64,000 nucleotides of DNA from Roseibium hamelinense (GTDB lineage: Bacteria > Pseudomonadota > Alphaproteobacteria > Rhizobiales > Stappiaceae). This document shows positions 8,853 to 19,307 of the stretch, piece after piece. The notes beneath the pieces were generated by a model that was given only the letters and a program-made list of their open reading frames with translations, had not been told where the DNA came from and ran no database searches. Within the stretch, counting starts at the first letter, position 1. The number at the start of each line of letters is the position of its first letter. Position numbers and translations under genes: made by a program. The DNA is taken from the NCBI RefSeq assembly GCF_007830545.1, contig NZ_VLLF01000005.1, positions 62,001 to 126,000 on the forward strand, in the 5' to 3' direction.

Positions 8853-10358
8853 TTACCCCAGCGACTGCACGGCTGACTGCGGCGGATTGAGATAGTCGCG
8901 CAAGGCGGGTTCGCAGCCGCTTGACCAGATGCGCTTGAGCCAGCGGTCAAAAGCACCGGCAAGAACACGATTGTCCGCCAGGTCTCCGTAGACCTGATGT
9001 TGCTCCAGCCAGGCGTGCGGGCGCACACGGGCGTCCCAGGCAGCTCGATTCAGCTGGTCCCAATTGGGGTCATTCGGCTCGATTTCCGTTCCGTCTTCCC
9101 GGGTCCCCGCGCACATGCGCGCCCACAGCGCCTCGACCAGCGCGAGCCCTTCGACCGGGGTGCCCGCGGCCAAGGCATCGCGGATCACAGGCAGAACGAA
9201 GCCGGTGTGCCGCGACGAGCCGTCAAAGGCGACCCGGCGGGTTGTGTCCAAAATTGCCGGGTTTGCGAACCGGCCGTGGATCAAGTCGGCATAGGCGGCA
9301 GGTGTCATGCCCGGAACAGGGGCCACATGCGGCACGATCTCGGCGTTCAGCACCTTGAAAAACAGCCCGGACACAAGCGGGTGCGCCATACAATCGGCAA
9401 TCGTGCCGAGCGACAGGATCTCACCGGCATTGGCGATGACCTGATGGCCGGCATTGAGCATGCGCAGCTTCATCATCTCGTAAGCGTGGACATCGTTGGT
9501 GAAGGTGGCTCCGGCCTGCTCCCAGTCCGGGCGCCCGGCGCAAAAGTCGTCCTCCAGCACCCATTGGCGAAAGGCTTCATGCGAGACCGGCGCGCGGTCC
9601 TCAATGCCGAACTCCCGCGCAAGCGCGATTTCCCGCGGGCCCGTGGCCGGAACAATGCAATCCACCATGGAATTGGGGAAGCTGCAGCGGGTCTCGATCC
9701 AGTCGGCCAGGGCGGGATCCGACAGGCGCGCAAGGCCAACAACGGTCTGGCGCAGGATGCGGCCATTGCCCAGAAGATTATCGCAGCTCAAAAGCGTGAG
9801 CGGACCCGCGTCATTATCCCGGCGGTGCCTGAGTGCGGCAGCAATTGCGCCAAAGGCCGTGCGCGGCGTGTCCGGGCGAGCCGCGTCATGCACAATGTCG
9901 AGGTGTCGCGCATCAAACGCATTGCTCACCGGGTCGATGTAGTAGCCGCCCTCGGTCACCGTCAGGGCGACGATCCGGATGGCGGGATCGGCCATTTTCG
10001 CAATCAGCGGCGCGTTGTCAGGCTCAATGGGCAAGTAGCCGGTCATGGAGCCGACAATTTCGGCAGACGTTGCCGACGGGTTCAGCTCGATCAGCGCCGT
10101 CAGGCAGTCCTGGCTCAGCAGCTTGTCCCGCATGTCCGCATCATAGGGCCTAACGCCCGCACCGATGATTGCCCAGTCGAGCGCCTTGCCCTCTTGCATC
10201 AGGCGGTGCAGATACCACGCCTGGTGGGCGCGGTGGAAATTGCCTACCCCGATATGAACGATCCCCGGCGTCAGGGCGCTGCGGTCATAGCGTGGCCGGG
10301 CGACCTGTTCGGGCACGCTGCCAAGGGTCGCATTCGAAAGCCGGATCAGCTCATCCAT
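8853..10358 (-). CDS. mtlK: Mannitol 2-dehydrogenase family polyol dehydrogenase
   Basis: This cytoplasmic NAD-dependent enzyme (501 aa, near the usual 480-500) likely oxidises D-mannitol (or D-arabinitol) to the ketose. It has the family opening IVHIGVGNFHRAHQAWY (GxGxFHRAHQ), the SCDNLLGNG motif, FPNSMVDCIVPAT, and the catalytic Lys region MMKLRMLNAGHQ, which match the mannitol dehydrogenase/fructuronate reductase long-chain family. It is the last gene of the smo-type operon and its start overlaps the end of the upstream SDR gene by 13 bases. The substrate could also be another hexitol or a hexuronate; the operon partner and transporter favour a hexitol. Confidence 0.85.
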   Translation of the reverse strand: MDELIRLSNATLGSVPEQVARPRYDRSALTPGIVHIGVGNFHRAHQAWYLHRLMQEGKALDWAIIGAGVRPYDADMRDKLLSQDCLTALIELNPSATSAEIVGSMTGYLPIEPDNAPLIAKMADPAIRIVALTVTEGGYYIDPVSNAFDARHLDIVHDAARPDTPRTAFGAIAAALRHRRDNDAGPLTLLSCDNLLGNGRILRQTVVGLARLSDPALADWIETRCSFPNSMVDCIVPATGPREIALAREFGIEDRAPVSHEAFRQWVLEDDFCAGRPDWEQAGATFTNDVHAYEMMKLRMLNAGHQVIANAGEILSLGTIADCMAHPLVSGLFFKVLNAEIVPHVAPVPGMTPAAYADLIHGRFANPAILDTTRRVAFDGSSRHTGFVLPVIRDALAAGTPVEGLALVEALWARMCAGTREDGTEIEPNDPNWDQLNRAAWDARVRPHAWLEQHQVYGDLADNRVLAGAFDRWLKRIWSSGCEPALRDYLNPPQSAVQSLG

Positions 10359-11115
10359 TGTCCGCCGTCCACATTATACGTCTGGGCGAGGATGTAATCG
10401 GCCTCGCTGGAGGCGAGGAATATCGCCATGCCGGTCAGGTCGTCCGCGGTGCCCATGCGCCCGAACGGCACGGCATCGCCGACTTCCCGTTTCTTCTGCC
10501 CCGGCGCCTTGTTCTCATATTTTGCAAAGAACGCATCGACCCCGTCCCAGTGTTCGCCGTCAACAACACCGGGCGCAATGGCGTTCACACTGATGCCGTG
10601 CCCGATCAGGTTGAGGGCGGCCGACTGGGTCAGGCTGATCACGGCCGCCTTGGTCGCGCAATAGACCGCCACGAGCGGTTCGCCCCGGCGTCCCGCCTGA
10701 CTGGCCATGTTGATGATCTTGCCGCCGCCCCCGCGGGCAATCATATGGCGCGCCACGGCCTGCATGGTGAACAGCGTGCCGGCGACATTGATGTCGAACA
10801 CCCGCGCGTAGTCGTCCCGGTCGATTTCGACAATCGGGGCCGCGGTGAAGATCGCCGCGTTGTTGATCAGGATGTCGATCCGCCCGAGCGCGGACACCGT
10901 TTCGTTGACGGCACGGTCGATGCTGTCCTGTTTGGTGACGTCCATTTCAACCGCAATCGCCGCCGGGCCGAGTTCGTCCACGGCCTGGGCCGCCCGCGCC
11001 ACATCAATGTCGGCGATGGCCACCGTGGCGCCTTCCGAAATATAGGCTTTGGCAAAGGCAAAGCCGATGCCGCGCGCGGCTCCGGTGATCAGCGCAGTTT
11101 TTCCCTCGAGCCGTT

Positions 11116-11119
<4 letters not shown>
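10346..11119 (-). CDS. smoS: Sorbitol dehydrogenase-type SDR
   Basis: This is a classical short-chain dehydrogenase (257 aa) with the [11 protein letters not shown]-binding turn, NNAA, the catalytic Ser in INMASQAG and YCATK (YxxxK). The C-terminal [12 protein letters not shown] is typical of SmoS-like L-iditol/D-sorbitol 2-dehydrogenases, which turn sorbitol into fructose and galactitol into tagatose. Its start overlaps the stop of the ABC ATPase gene by four bases (ATGA). Together with the mannitol-type enzyme it would feed imported hexitols into ketohexose metabolism. Confidence 0.85.
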
Positions 11120-12120
<1,001 letters not shown>

Positions 12121-12129
12121 TCCGGGCTC

Positions 12130-12960
12130 CTATTTAACCGCGCCGAAGGTGAGGCCGCGCACAAGCTGTTTCTGGCTGAACCATCCAAGGATCAGGATCG
12201 GCGCAATCGCCATGGTCGCGGCGGCGCTGAGCTTTGCGTAGAACAATCCCTCGGGGCTGGAGTAACTGGCGATAAAGGCGGTGAGCGGCGCAGCTTTTGC
12301 CGCCGTCAGGTTGAGCGTCCAGAATGCCTCGTTCCAAGCCAGGATGATGTTGAGCAAAAAGGTCGAGGCAATGCCGGGAATGGCCATCGGCGTCAGGATA
12401 AAGAGGATCTCCTCTTTCAGGCCCGCGCCGTCCATGCGCGCTGCTTCCAGGATTTCGCCCGGGATTTCCTTGAAGTAGGTGTAGAGCATCCAGACAATGA
12501 TCGGCAGGTTGATGAGCATCAGGACGATGGTCAGGCCGAGCCGTGTGTCGAGCAGGCCAAGTTCGATGAACAGGATGTAGATCGGATAAAGCACGCCGAC
12601 AGCAGGAAGCATCTTGGTCGAGAGCATCCAAAGGAGAATGTCTTTCGTGCGCTTGGACGGGACAAAGGCCATCGACCAGGCAGCCGGGACAGCGATGAGG
12701 ATACCGAGCACCGTGGACCCGCCCGCGATGATGATCGAGTTCCACAAAAAGCGGGTGTAGTCGGACCGTTCCTGAACCACCGCGTAGTTTTCAAGCGTCC
12801 AGTCAAAGAACAGGAACAGCGGCGGATCGCTGATCGCCTGAGCTTCGGTCTTGAAGCTGGTCAGGATCGTCCAGAGGATCGGAAAGAAGATCAGAAGGCC
12901 GATCGACCAGGCCAGAAGGGTGTTGAATGCCTTGCGGCGGGTGGTGACTGCGCGGGCCAT
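12130..12960 (-). CDS. smoG: Polyol ABC transporter permease (SmoG/MalG type)
   Basis: This is an inner-membrane permease (276 aa) with about six hydrophobic helices. The cytoplasmic EAA loop is visible as EILEAARMDGAGLKEEILFILTPMAIPGI, with the conserved EAA-x3-G pattern. The LYTYFKEIPGEILEAA spacing is typical of MalG-like partners. It lies 12 bases downstream of the other permease gene and 9 bases upstream of the ATPase gene, so the three are surely cotranscribed. Confidence 0.87.
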   Translation of the reverse strand: MARAVTTRRKAFNTLLAWSIGLLIFFPILWTILTSFKTEAQAISDPPLFLFFDWTLENYAVVQERSDYTRFLWNSIIIAGGSTVLGILIAVPAAWSMAFVPSKRTKDILLWMLSTKMLPAVGVLYPIYILFIELGLLDTRLGLTIVLMLINLPIIVWMLYTYFKEIPGEILEAARMDGAGLKEEILFILTPMAIPGIASTFLLNIILAWNEAFWTLNLTAAKAAPLTAFIASYSSPEGLFYAKLSAAATMAIAPILILGWFSQKQLVRGLTFGAVK

Positions 12961-12972
12961 GATGTTTTCTCC

Positions 12973-13860
12973 TCACGCGTCCAGGTTTTTGCCGACGATG
13001 CGCATCAGGAAGATCGCAACGATGTTGGCCAAGATGATTGCGTAGACACCGCCTGCGGAGCCGAGCCCGACATTCTGGCTTTCCAGAACCCTTTGATAAA
13101 TCAGATAGGTCAGCGTCCGTGTGCCGAACGAACCGCCGGTGGTGACGAAGATCTCCGCGAAGATCGCAAGCAGGAAGATGGTCTGGATCAGCACCACGAT
13201 AGTGATGGCCCGCGCCAGATGCGGCAGGATGATGTGCGCGAAACGGGACAGGGGTGGTGCCCCGTCCATTTCGGCCGCTTCCAGCTGTTCGCTGTCCAGC
13301 GACTGGATCGCGGTCAGCAGGATCAAGGTGGCAAAGGGCAGCCATTGCCAGGAGACGATCAGAATGATCGAGAACAGCGACGCATTGCTGAGCCACTCCA
13401 CCGGCTGTGCCCCGAACGCTTGCCACAGGTGGGCGAAAAGCCCGTTCACCGGATCCATGAACATGTTCTTCCACACCAGCGCGGACACCGTCGGCATAAC
13501 GAAGAACGGCGCAATGACAAGGATCCTGACAACGCCCTGCCCCCACATGGGCTGATCCAGCAGGATGGCGAGCAGCACGCCAAGGATCACGGTGATGAGC
13601 AAAACACCGCCGACAATGATCAAAGTCGTCTGGACACTCGGCCAGAATGTGCTGGACGACACGAAGCGGACATAGTTGTCGAAGCCGACCCAGCCTAGAT
13701 CCCCGCCGCGCAGCGGCAGATATTTCTTGAACGAAAAATAAAGGGTCATCGTCAGCGGGACGAGCATCCAGCCGAGCAACAGGATCACGGCGGGCGCCAT
13801 CATGATGCGGGCAGCGGATCTGGAGTGCTGGGTAGCCATGGAAAAAGACTTCTCTGCCAC
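12973..13860 (-). CDS. smoF: Polyol ABC transporter permease (SmoF/MalF type)
   Basis: This is an inner-membrane permease (295 aa) with about six hydrophobic segments. The loop EQLEAAEMDGAPPLSRFAHIILPHL is the EAA motif of sugar ABC permeases. It starts with a short cytoplasmic N-terminus (MAEKSFSMATQHSRSAARIM) before the first helix. It is the first permease gene after the binding protein, from which it is separated by 88 bases holding a hairpin with a T-run. Confidence 0.87.
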   Translation of the reverse strand: MAEKSFSMATQHSRSAARIMMAPAVILLLGWMLVPLTMTLYFSFKKYLPLRGGDLGWVGFDNYVRFVSSSTFWPSVQTTLIIVGGVLLITVILGVLLAILLDQPMWGQGVVRILVIAPFFVMPTVSALVWKNMFMDPVNGLFAHLWQAFGAQPVEWLSNASLFSIILIVSWQWLPFATLILLTAIQSLDSEQLEAAEMDGAPPLSRFAHIILPHLARAITIVVLIQTIFLLAIFAEIFVTTGGSFGTRTLTYLIYQRVLESQNVGLGSAGGVYAIILANIVAIFLMRIVGKNLDA

Positions 13861-13901
13861 CGGCTTAAACCGGCGCGCGCAAACGGGGCGGAAAACAGGA
13901 C

Positions 13902-13931
13902 AAAAATGGAGGACGGCCTGAACCGCCCTCC
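13902..13931 (-). terminator. Hairpin with T-run between smoE and smoF (attenuating terminator)
   Basis: On the minus strand GGAGGGCGG (13923-13931) pairs with CCGTCCTCC (13908-13916) with one mismatch and a 6-base loop, followed by ATTTTTG. This is a terminator-like structure right after the binding protein gene. Partial termination here would raise binding protein over permease levels, a common arrangement in ABC importer operons. Confidence 0.6.
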
Positions 13932-13948
13932 AGGGGGGGAGGAATGCG

Positions 13949-15253
13949 TTAGTAGCCTGCGGCTTCCATTTCCTCGGTCACCAGGGTCTGTGCTTTTTCA
14001 AGCGCTTGTTCCGGTGTTTGCTGGCCTGCAACCATGGCCGAGAATTCCTGACCGGCCGAGGTTCCAATGCCCGCCCATTCGGGGATCGCGACATACTGGA
14101 TGCCGACATAAGGCACCGGCTCGACGGTCGGATTGTTCGGGTCTGCCGCGTTGATGCTGTCGAGCGTCATTTTCGCAAACGGAACCTTGGCGTATTCCGG
14201 GTTCTCGTAAAGAGATGTCCGGCTGCCGGGAGGCACGTTCGCCCAGCCTTCCTTTTCCGCCACAAGGGACAGGTAGTCCTTGGACGTTGCCCACTCGATG
14301 AATTGCTTGGCGGCGGCTTCCTTTTGCGTGCCGGCCGGGATGGCCAGGGCCCAGGCCCAGAGCCAGTTCGCCCGCTTTGATACGCCATCCTTGTTCGGCG
14401 CAAGGGCAAAGCCAACCTTGTCGGCAACCGTGGAATCTTCCGGGTTCGTCACGAAGGACGCTGCAACAGTGGCGTCAATCCACATGCCGCATTTGCCCTG
14501 CTGGAACAGCGCCAAGTTTTCATTGAAGCCGTTGGTCGACGCCCCTGGAGGGCCGTAATTGGTCAGAAGGTCATTGTAGAAGTTGACCGCTTCCTTCCAC
14601 TCATCCGAATCCAGCTGTGGTGTCCAGTTCTCGTCGAACCAGCGGGCGCCGAAAGAATTGGCAACCGTGGTGATGAACGCCATGTTCTCACCCCAGCCGG
14701 CCTTGCCGCGCAGGCACACGCCGTAGATCTCGTTGTCCTGGTCGGTCATCTTGGCGGCCGCATCGGCAACGAAATCCCACGTCGGGGCGTCGGGCATCTC
14801 CAGACCGGCCTGTTCCATCAGGTCGGTGCGGTACATGATCATCGAGCTTTCGCCGTAGAACGGGGCGGCGTAGAGCGTGCCGTCAACCGACAGGCCGCCG
14901 CGCATGGCCGGCAGAATGTCTTGAGTGTCATAGCTTTCCGGCAGATCGTCCAGCGACACAAGCCATCCCTGCTTGCCCCAGATCGGCGTCTCGTACATGC
15001 CGATCGTCATGATGTCGAACTGGCCGCCTTTGGTGGCGATGTCTTGGGTCACGCGCTGGCGCAGCACGTTTTCTTCCAACGTGACCCACTCAACGGTGTG
15101 GCCGGTCTTGGCCGTGAAATCCTCGGTCAGACCCTGCATGCGGATCATGTCGCCGTTGTTCACGGTTGCAATGGTAAGTGTTTCTGCATGAGCTGCGGCT
15201 ACCGGCAGCATGACAAGCGCTGTCGTCGCACAAAGTGCGTTCTTTATAAACAT
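13949..15253 (-). CDS. smoE: Polyol ABC transporter substrate-binding protein
   Basis: This is a periplasmic extracellular solute-binding protein, family 1 (434 aa). A clear Sec signal peptide (about residues 1-23, ending AHA-ETLT) precedes a mature domain beginning LTIATVNNGDMIRMQGL. The start has the strong site GGGAGGAG about five bases upstream. Family 1 features include the AAPFYGESSMIMYRTDL and CGMWIDATVAASF regions. It leads the transporter part of the operon, about 90 bases after the LacI-type regulator gene. The ligand (sorbitol/mannitol) is inferred from the downstream dehydrogenases. Confidence 0.87.
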   Translation of the reverse strand: MFIKNALCATTALVMLPVAAAHAETLTIATVNNGDMIRMQGLTEDFTAKTGHTVEWVTLEENVLRQRVTQDIATKGGQFDIMTIGMYETPIWGKQGWLVSLDDLPESYDTQDILPAMRGGLSVDGTLYAAPFYGESSMIMYRTDLMEQAGLEMPDAPTWDFVADAAAKMTDQDNEIYGVCLRGKAGWGENMAFITTVANSFGARWFDENWTPQLDSDEWKEAVNFYNDLLTNYGPPGASTNGFNENLALFQQGKCGMWIDATVAASFVTNPEDSTVADKVGFALAPNKDGVSKRANWLWAWALAIPAGTQKEAAAKQFIEWATSKDYLSLVAEKEGWANVPPGSRTSLYENPEYAKVPFAKMTLDSINAADPNNPTVEPVPYVGIQYVAIPEWAGIGTSAGQEFSAMVAGQQTPEQALEKAQTLVTEEMEAAGY

Positions 15254-15322
15254 CCGATCTCCTCCCTAAGTTGGATGCCTTGAAGTACCCTAGTGCAGAG
15301 ATTTGTCTGGCGTCAATATAAA

Positions 15323-15337
15323 TTTATCGCGCGTAAA
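15323..15337. promoter_or_regulatory. Candidate LacI-type operator before smoE
   Basis: TTTATCGCGCGTAAA is a near-perfect dyad centred on CGCGCG, the CG-centred form expected of LacI-family operators. It lies about 70 bases upstream of the smoE start and just after the stop codon of the adjacent LacI-family gene. A similar site occurs upstream of that regulator gene (16448-16461). Confidence 0.55.
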
Positions 15338-15345
15338 GTTTTTTG

Positions 15346-16389
15346 CTATGCGGAACTTCGCAGCACAAGGTGGGCTGCAAACAGCGTTTCCTCGCGCTGA
15401 TCAAAGCGTCCGCCCGCCTCGATCAGGGTGTTGAGCGTCTTGAACGCATGGCTGGAGACGCTGTCATAGTCGTGCGCGGCGGTGGTCAGGGACGGGCAGG
15501 TGAACTGCGAAAACGGGTGATCGTCATGCGAGGCGACCCGCAGGGCGCACCCCTCCCCGCGCCCGACCCGGAGGCCGTGGTCATAGCAGGCGGACAGCAA
15601 CCCGATCGCCAGCCGGTCATTGCTGCACAGCACCGTGCTGGTGGGAAATCCGCCAGCCTTCAGCATCCGCAGCGCACCGTCGCGCCCAATCTGCTCAAAG
15701 GCCCAGCCTTCGCCATCGACCTTGACGACATGTGGCTCCAGGCCGAACCGCTCCATGGTTTGCAGATAGGCGGTCCGCCGCTTGTTCGCATTGGGATTGG
15801 CTGGCGTGCTCATTTCGAAAAAACAGGGCGACTCACCCGTCCGGGTCAAATAGTCGACGGTCTGCGAGACGAAACTGAAATTATCAGATCCCACAAAGGC
15901 TTCGCCGATGCCGTCGATATTGCTGTCAAACAACACCGTTGGCACATCCTCGCAGAATTTTTCGATCACCCGTTTGTCGGAGGCCCGGCCAAGCGGCGCC
16001 AGCAAGACGCCGGCCGGCTTCAAGGACCGCAGGCTGTCGAGGATTTCATTTTCAAGATGCTGCTGGCCGTGGGAGCTGTAGAGCGTTGGGCGGAACCCGG
16101 CCTCAAGGCAGCAGCGCTCCATTCGCCGGGCGATTTCGGTAAAGAACGGATCGGCCAGATACGGCACCACAATGCCGACATTCTTTGTCAGCTTGCGGTT
16201 CTGGTTCATCGCGAAAATGTTCGGCCGGTAGTCGAATTCCTCCAGCGCCTTTTCGATACGCTGCCGGGTCGTCTTGCGCACACTCGCCGGATCGTTGAAA
16301 TATTTGGAGACAGTCGGCCGGGAGATGCCGCTGGCGGCCGCAAACTCCTCCATGTTCTTCAATTTCCGCTCGGCCATGCACTTGCCCAT
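15346..16389 (-). CDS. LacI-family regulator of the polyol operon
   Basis: This is a DNA-binding repressor or activator (347 aa). The N-terminal helix-turn-helix reads MEEFAAASGISRPTVSKYFN and is followed by the hinge helix region RIEKALEEFDYRPN. The remaining ~280 residues are a periplasmic-binding-protein-like ligand domain (VGIVVPYLADPFFTEIARRME). ATG at 16389 has AGAAG seven bases upstream; ATG at 16377 (MAERKLKN) is an alternative with a weaker site, and an open frame further upstream is unlikely to be used. It precedes smoE on the same strand and probably senses a hexitol or derivative. Similar sites before it and before smoE suggest autoregulation. Confidence 0.85.
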   Translation of the reverse strand: MGKCMAERKLKNMEEFAAASGISRPTVSKYFNDPASVRKTTRQRIEKALEEFDYRPNIFAMNQNRKLTKNVGIVVPYLADPFFTEIARRMERCCLEAGFRPTLYSSHGQQHLENEILDSLRSLKPAGVLLAPLGRASDKRVIEKFCEDVPTVLFDSNIDGIGEAFVGSDNFSFVSQTVDYLTRTGESPCFFEMSTPANPNANKRRTAYLQTMERFGLEPHVVKVDGEGWAFEQIGRDGALRMLKAGGFPTSTVLCSNDRLAIGLLSACYDHGLRVGRGEGCALRVASHDDHPFSQFTCPSLTTAAHDYDSVSSHAFKTLNTLIEAGGRFDQREETLFAAHLVLRSSA

Positions 16390-16447
16390 TTTGCTACTTC
16401 TATGCCCGATCAAGCAGGCGTTCTGAACGCACTGGAACGCCATTAAG

Positions 16448-16461
16448 TTTCCGCGCGTTAA
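16448..16461. promoter_or_regulatory. Candidate operator before the LacI-family gene
   Basis: TTTCCGCGCGTTAA shares the CGCGCG core with AT-rich flanks seen before smoE (15323-15337). It lies about 60 bases upstream of the regulator start codon, consistent with autoregulation. Adjacent DNA (TTAATTATTAATATT) is AT-rich and may contain the promoter. Confidence 0.45.
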
Positions 16462-16607
16462 TTATTAATATTACAATAGAGTCTGTTGGCTGGAAGCGTC
16501 AAGCAACTGGAATAAAACGCGGACTGCCCCCGTTTATTGTGTGAGAGCAGGCGAAGGTGTGGGCACTGGCCGTCTTGTCCGTGGCATCGGAGACTGCCAG
16601 ATATTGG

Positions 16608-18851
16608 TTAGGCTGCTGGTTTTGGGGTCGCAGCTTCTGCCGCGGCAGCTGCAGCAACAGCCTCTTTTTGATGGTCGTCAAGTTTTGCCGCTTCCGGGAG
16701 TTGCACTCGGACTTCCTTGCGTGCGAACTGGATGCCATTTTCTTCAAAGGCTTGTTGCACTCGTTTGTAGATTTCTTTGCGAACGCCGAATTGCTTGCCG
16801 GGCTTGGTGGTGAATTTCCCGCGCACCACGATCCCTACGTCATCCACATCCGCCACGCCTTGCCCCTTGAACGGCGCCAGGATGTCGTCCTTGTATTCAT
16901 CCATCTCCATGATGTCCTGCCCGATCCGCTTGAACAACTTTCGAACTTTTTCGACATCCGTATCGAAGGGAACGGTGAACTTGAGTTTCATGATCACCCA
17001 ATCGCGGCTCAAATTGGTGAGCTTCGGGATCTCGCCGTAAGGCACGATGTGCACGGCCCCTTTAGTGCCACGCAGCTGAATTGACCGGATCGAGATTTTT
17101 TCAATCGTGCCCTGAACGCCGCCTGTGTCAATAAATTCTCCCATCCGAAAAGCATCGTCGAGCAAAAAGAACACGCCGGAAACAACATCTCGGACGAGAG
17201 TCTGAGCACCAAATCCGATCGCCAGGCCAAGGACCCCTGCCCCGGCAAGCAGCGGAGTTATATTGACGCCAATCTGCGCCAACGCCAAAAGGACGGTGAG
17301 CAAAATAATGGCGATTTGCGACACCACGCGGATCAGCGGCAAAATGGTTGCCAGTCGCGATTTTCCCGCCCCGCCCATCTCGGCATCATCAGAATCATCA
17401 GCAGCTGGCGGCGAGTCTTTGGCAAGCTGATGGCTGACCCACAGGTTGACGACTTCCCAAGCCAAATAGCCTCCCGCAAGGATAAGCAGGAAGCCCACAC
17501 TATTGCGGCCAAAAGCGGAAGCATCATCAGAGCCGCTGAAGGAAATTAGGTTTAATCCATAGATCCGCGCGATAGCCAGGATAAGAACCGTGATCAAGAA
17601 AACCCGGGCAATGCGGATATAACTGTGCCGGGTTTGCATGTGCGCGGCCTCCGCGACGGGCCCATCACCCTGCATCGGCGGCACGATATGTGACACGATC
17701 CCGCGGACCATCGTATCCAGAAACGGTGCGAAAATAACGAGGGCGATAACACCCAGCGACCGGCCGGCCGCCAAGGGTTCAAACCCGAATGCTGTCGGCA
17801 GCTGGACCAGGAACCAGTTAAAAACAATGAACGCCATGGAAAAATACGGCCAAAAACGGGCCATGCGCTCCAGGCCGGTCGTCGGCTCTTGTTCATCACC
17901 CAAGATGATTTCAGTGAGTCCGTGGCGCGCCTGCCAGATAATCGCAATCACCCAAAGATTGATGCCTGTTCCAACAAAAAACCGAAAGGTTTCGGCAACG
18001 TCCTGCCCGGCTGCGAGCATGATATTGCGCAAGAAAAACGAAATCCCGACCACCGCGAACAAGGCTGTAAAGCTCATGTACAAACGCCGCGCAGTCGGAT
18101 CATCTGCGGTGACGAGACGTAATTCTCGGCGATGCGGCGCCAAAGCAAACCGCATCAGCGCTGCAACCAGCCGCGGGAGAAAAACAACCCAGAAAACAAA
18201 CTGCAGAGCGAAGGATTGGGTGTCTGGGCTCCCGACCGCCAAACGGCTTACAATGAGGGCGACTGCTGCAAAAATTATCAAGCCACCCAAGTCAAGTCCC
18301 GCACGTGCCGAGACAAGCTTCACAGTCTCGAACAGACTCTCCGGTTGTGTTTGTTTGATGCGGTCACGCCGCTGGCCGACAATGCGATTGAACAAAAATT
18401 CGGCAGCAAACCCAGCTGCAAGCAACAAGAGCACGGCACCGGCGAGGAGATAGAACGGCCCCGCAATACTGCCGGAAAACAGAGCAACAATACTGGCGGT
18501 GAGGCCGGAAAACAGAGAGGCAAGACCAATGAAGTGGCCTGCGATCATACTGCCGAAATTTGCCGCGCCTGACTGTAGTTGCGCGATGAAGCCTGGCCCA
18601 CTTTCCGCGCTTTCCATGTTGGCCTGAGCGCCCGCAGCTCCTTGCTGGAGCAGCTGCATCAGATCGCTCAGTGCTTGAACCTGTTCAGGAGTGAGGTCCC
18701 CGACAAGTTTTTGAATGGCTTCTTGCTGCAACGACGGAGGCAGGTCGTTTTGTACCTCTTGCGCCTGCACACCCCAGGGCAAGAACATGAACAGCGCCAA
18801 AAGCAATCCTGACAAGACGCTGTTCCAGAGACCGCTTTGAGATTGCTGCAT
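16608..18851 (-). CDS. Large MscS-family mechanosensitive channel
   Basis: This inner-membrane channel (747 aa) would open on osmotic downshock. A signal peptide (about 1-30, ending VQA-QE) is followed by a short periplasmic region with a helix (LTPEQVQALSDLMQLLQQG). About ten or more hydrophobic helices follow. The MscS pore and beta domain are near residues 520-640: GVLGLAIGFGAQTLVRDVVSG, then FFLLDDAFRMGEFID and GTIEKISIRSIQLR. The C-terminal tail ends in an Ala-rich run. The size and extra helices resemble YbdG/YnaI-like or MscK-like large members rather than the 286-residue MscS. It is monocistronic; the physiological gating stimulus is not readable from sequence. Confidence 0.88.
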   Translation of the reverse strand: MQQSQSGLWNSVLSGLLLALFMFLPWGVQAQEVQNDLPPSLQQEAIQKLVGDLTPEQVQALSDLMQLLQQGAAGAQANMESAESGPGFIAQLQSGAANFGSMIAGHFIGLASLFSGLTASIVALFSGSIAGPFYLLAGAVLLLLAAGFAAEFLFNRIVGQRRDRIKQTQPESLFETVKLVSARAGLDLGGLIIFAAVALIVSRLAVGSPDTQSFALQFVFWVVFLPRLVAALMRFALAPHRRELRLVTADDPTARRLYMSFTALFAVVGISFFLRNIMLAAGQDVAETFRFFVGTGINLWVIAIIWQARHGLTEIILGDEQEPTTGLERMARFWPYFSMAFIVFNWFLVQLPTAFGFEPLAAGRSLGVIALVIFAPFLDTMVRGIVSHIVPPMQGDGPVAEAAHMQTRHSYIRIARVFLITVLILAIARIYGLNLISFSGSDDASAFGRNSVGFLLILAGGYLAWEVVNLWVSHQLAKDSPPAADDSDDAEMGGAGKSRLATILPLIRVVSQIAIILLTVLLALAQIGVNITPLLAGAGVLGLAIGFGAQTLVRDVVSGVFFLLDDAFRMGEFIDTGGVQGTIEKISIRSIQLRGTKGAVHIVPYGEIPKLTNLSRDWVIMKLKFTVPFDTDVEKVRKLFKRIGQDIMEMDEYKDDILAPFKGQGVADVDDVGIVVRGKFTTKPGKQFGVRKEIYKRVQQAFEENGIQFARKEVRVQLPEAAKLDDHQKEAVAAAAAAEAATPKPAA

Positions 18852-19247
18852 GGGTTACTCCAGGAAACTGGCGAGCCGGGCGGCTTCCGCCATGTGTCTA
18901 AAATCATGCCACGGGGCAATTTAAGAAAAACAATCGCCCTAGAATGCTAGGCCGGTCTTACTTATTTGTAAAATATGAAACTATTAACTCTGCGGCAGTT
19001 CAAACAGTTTATCTGCCCATGGACGATCAACGCCTCAAAGGCCGAATCCCGCGCTGGGATCCTGTGTATCGCCTAATATGAACAAATTTCTTGGGCTTTT
19101 CGGCCGCACATCGTCGACTTCGAATGTAAACTGGCTGCGGCTGAGAGCTGCAAAACGCGCCCGCCATCAAAGCCGGCAGCCCCTTTGACAGCGTCTTGGA
19201 AATCTAGGCTGGCAAAGATGATGACCGGTCGCACACCTTCCAAATCA
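18852..19247. other. Intergenic region upstream of mscS, nothing recognised
   Basis: This approx. 400-base stretch between the mscS start and the tRNA-Leu terminator is somewhat AT-rich near 18950-19000. It holds no convincing gene. The only open frame (minus, 19073-19357) runs through the tRNA and has no family resemblance, so it is not annotated. Confidence 0.4.
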
Positions 19248-19280
19248 AACAAAAAAAACCGGCATTTGCCGGCTTTTTTG
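19248..19280 (-). terminator. Rho-independent terminator of tRNA-Leu
   Basis: GCCGGCAAATGCCGG stem-loop (around 19259-19273) is flanked by a run of eight T on the minus strand and six T on the plus strand. It lies 28 bases downstream of the tRNA 3' end and can work in both directions. Confidence 0.85.
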
Positions 19281-19307
19281 TTATCGACTTTATGCCGATC
19301 GGTGATT

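Noticed and set aside
8997-10397. 466-codon plus-strand frame
   Set aside because: Antisense to mtlK, Arg/Gly-rich with no domain.
15343-16446. 367-codon plus-strand frame
   Set aside because: Exact mirror of the LacI-type gene, whose helix-turn-helix and ligand domain are clear.
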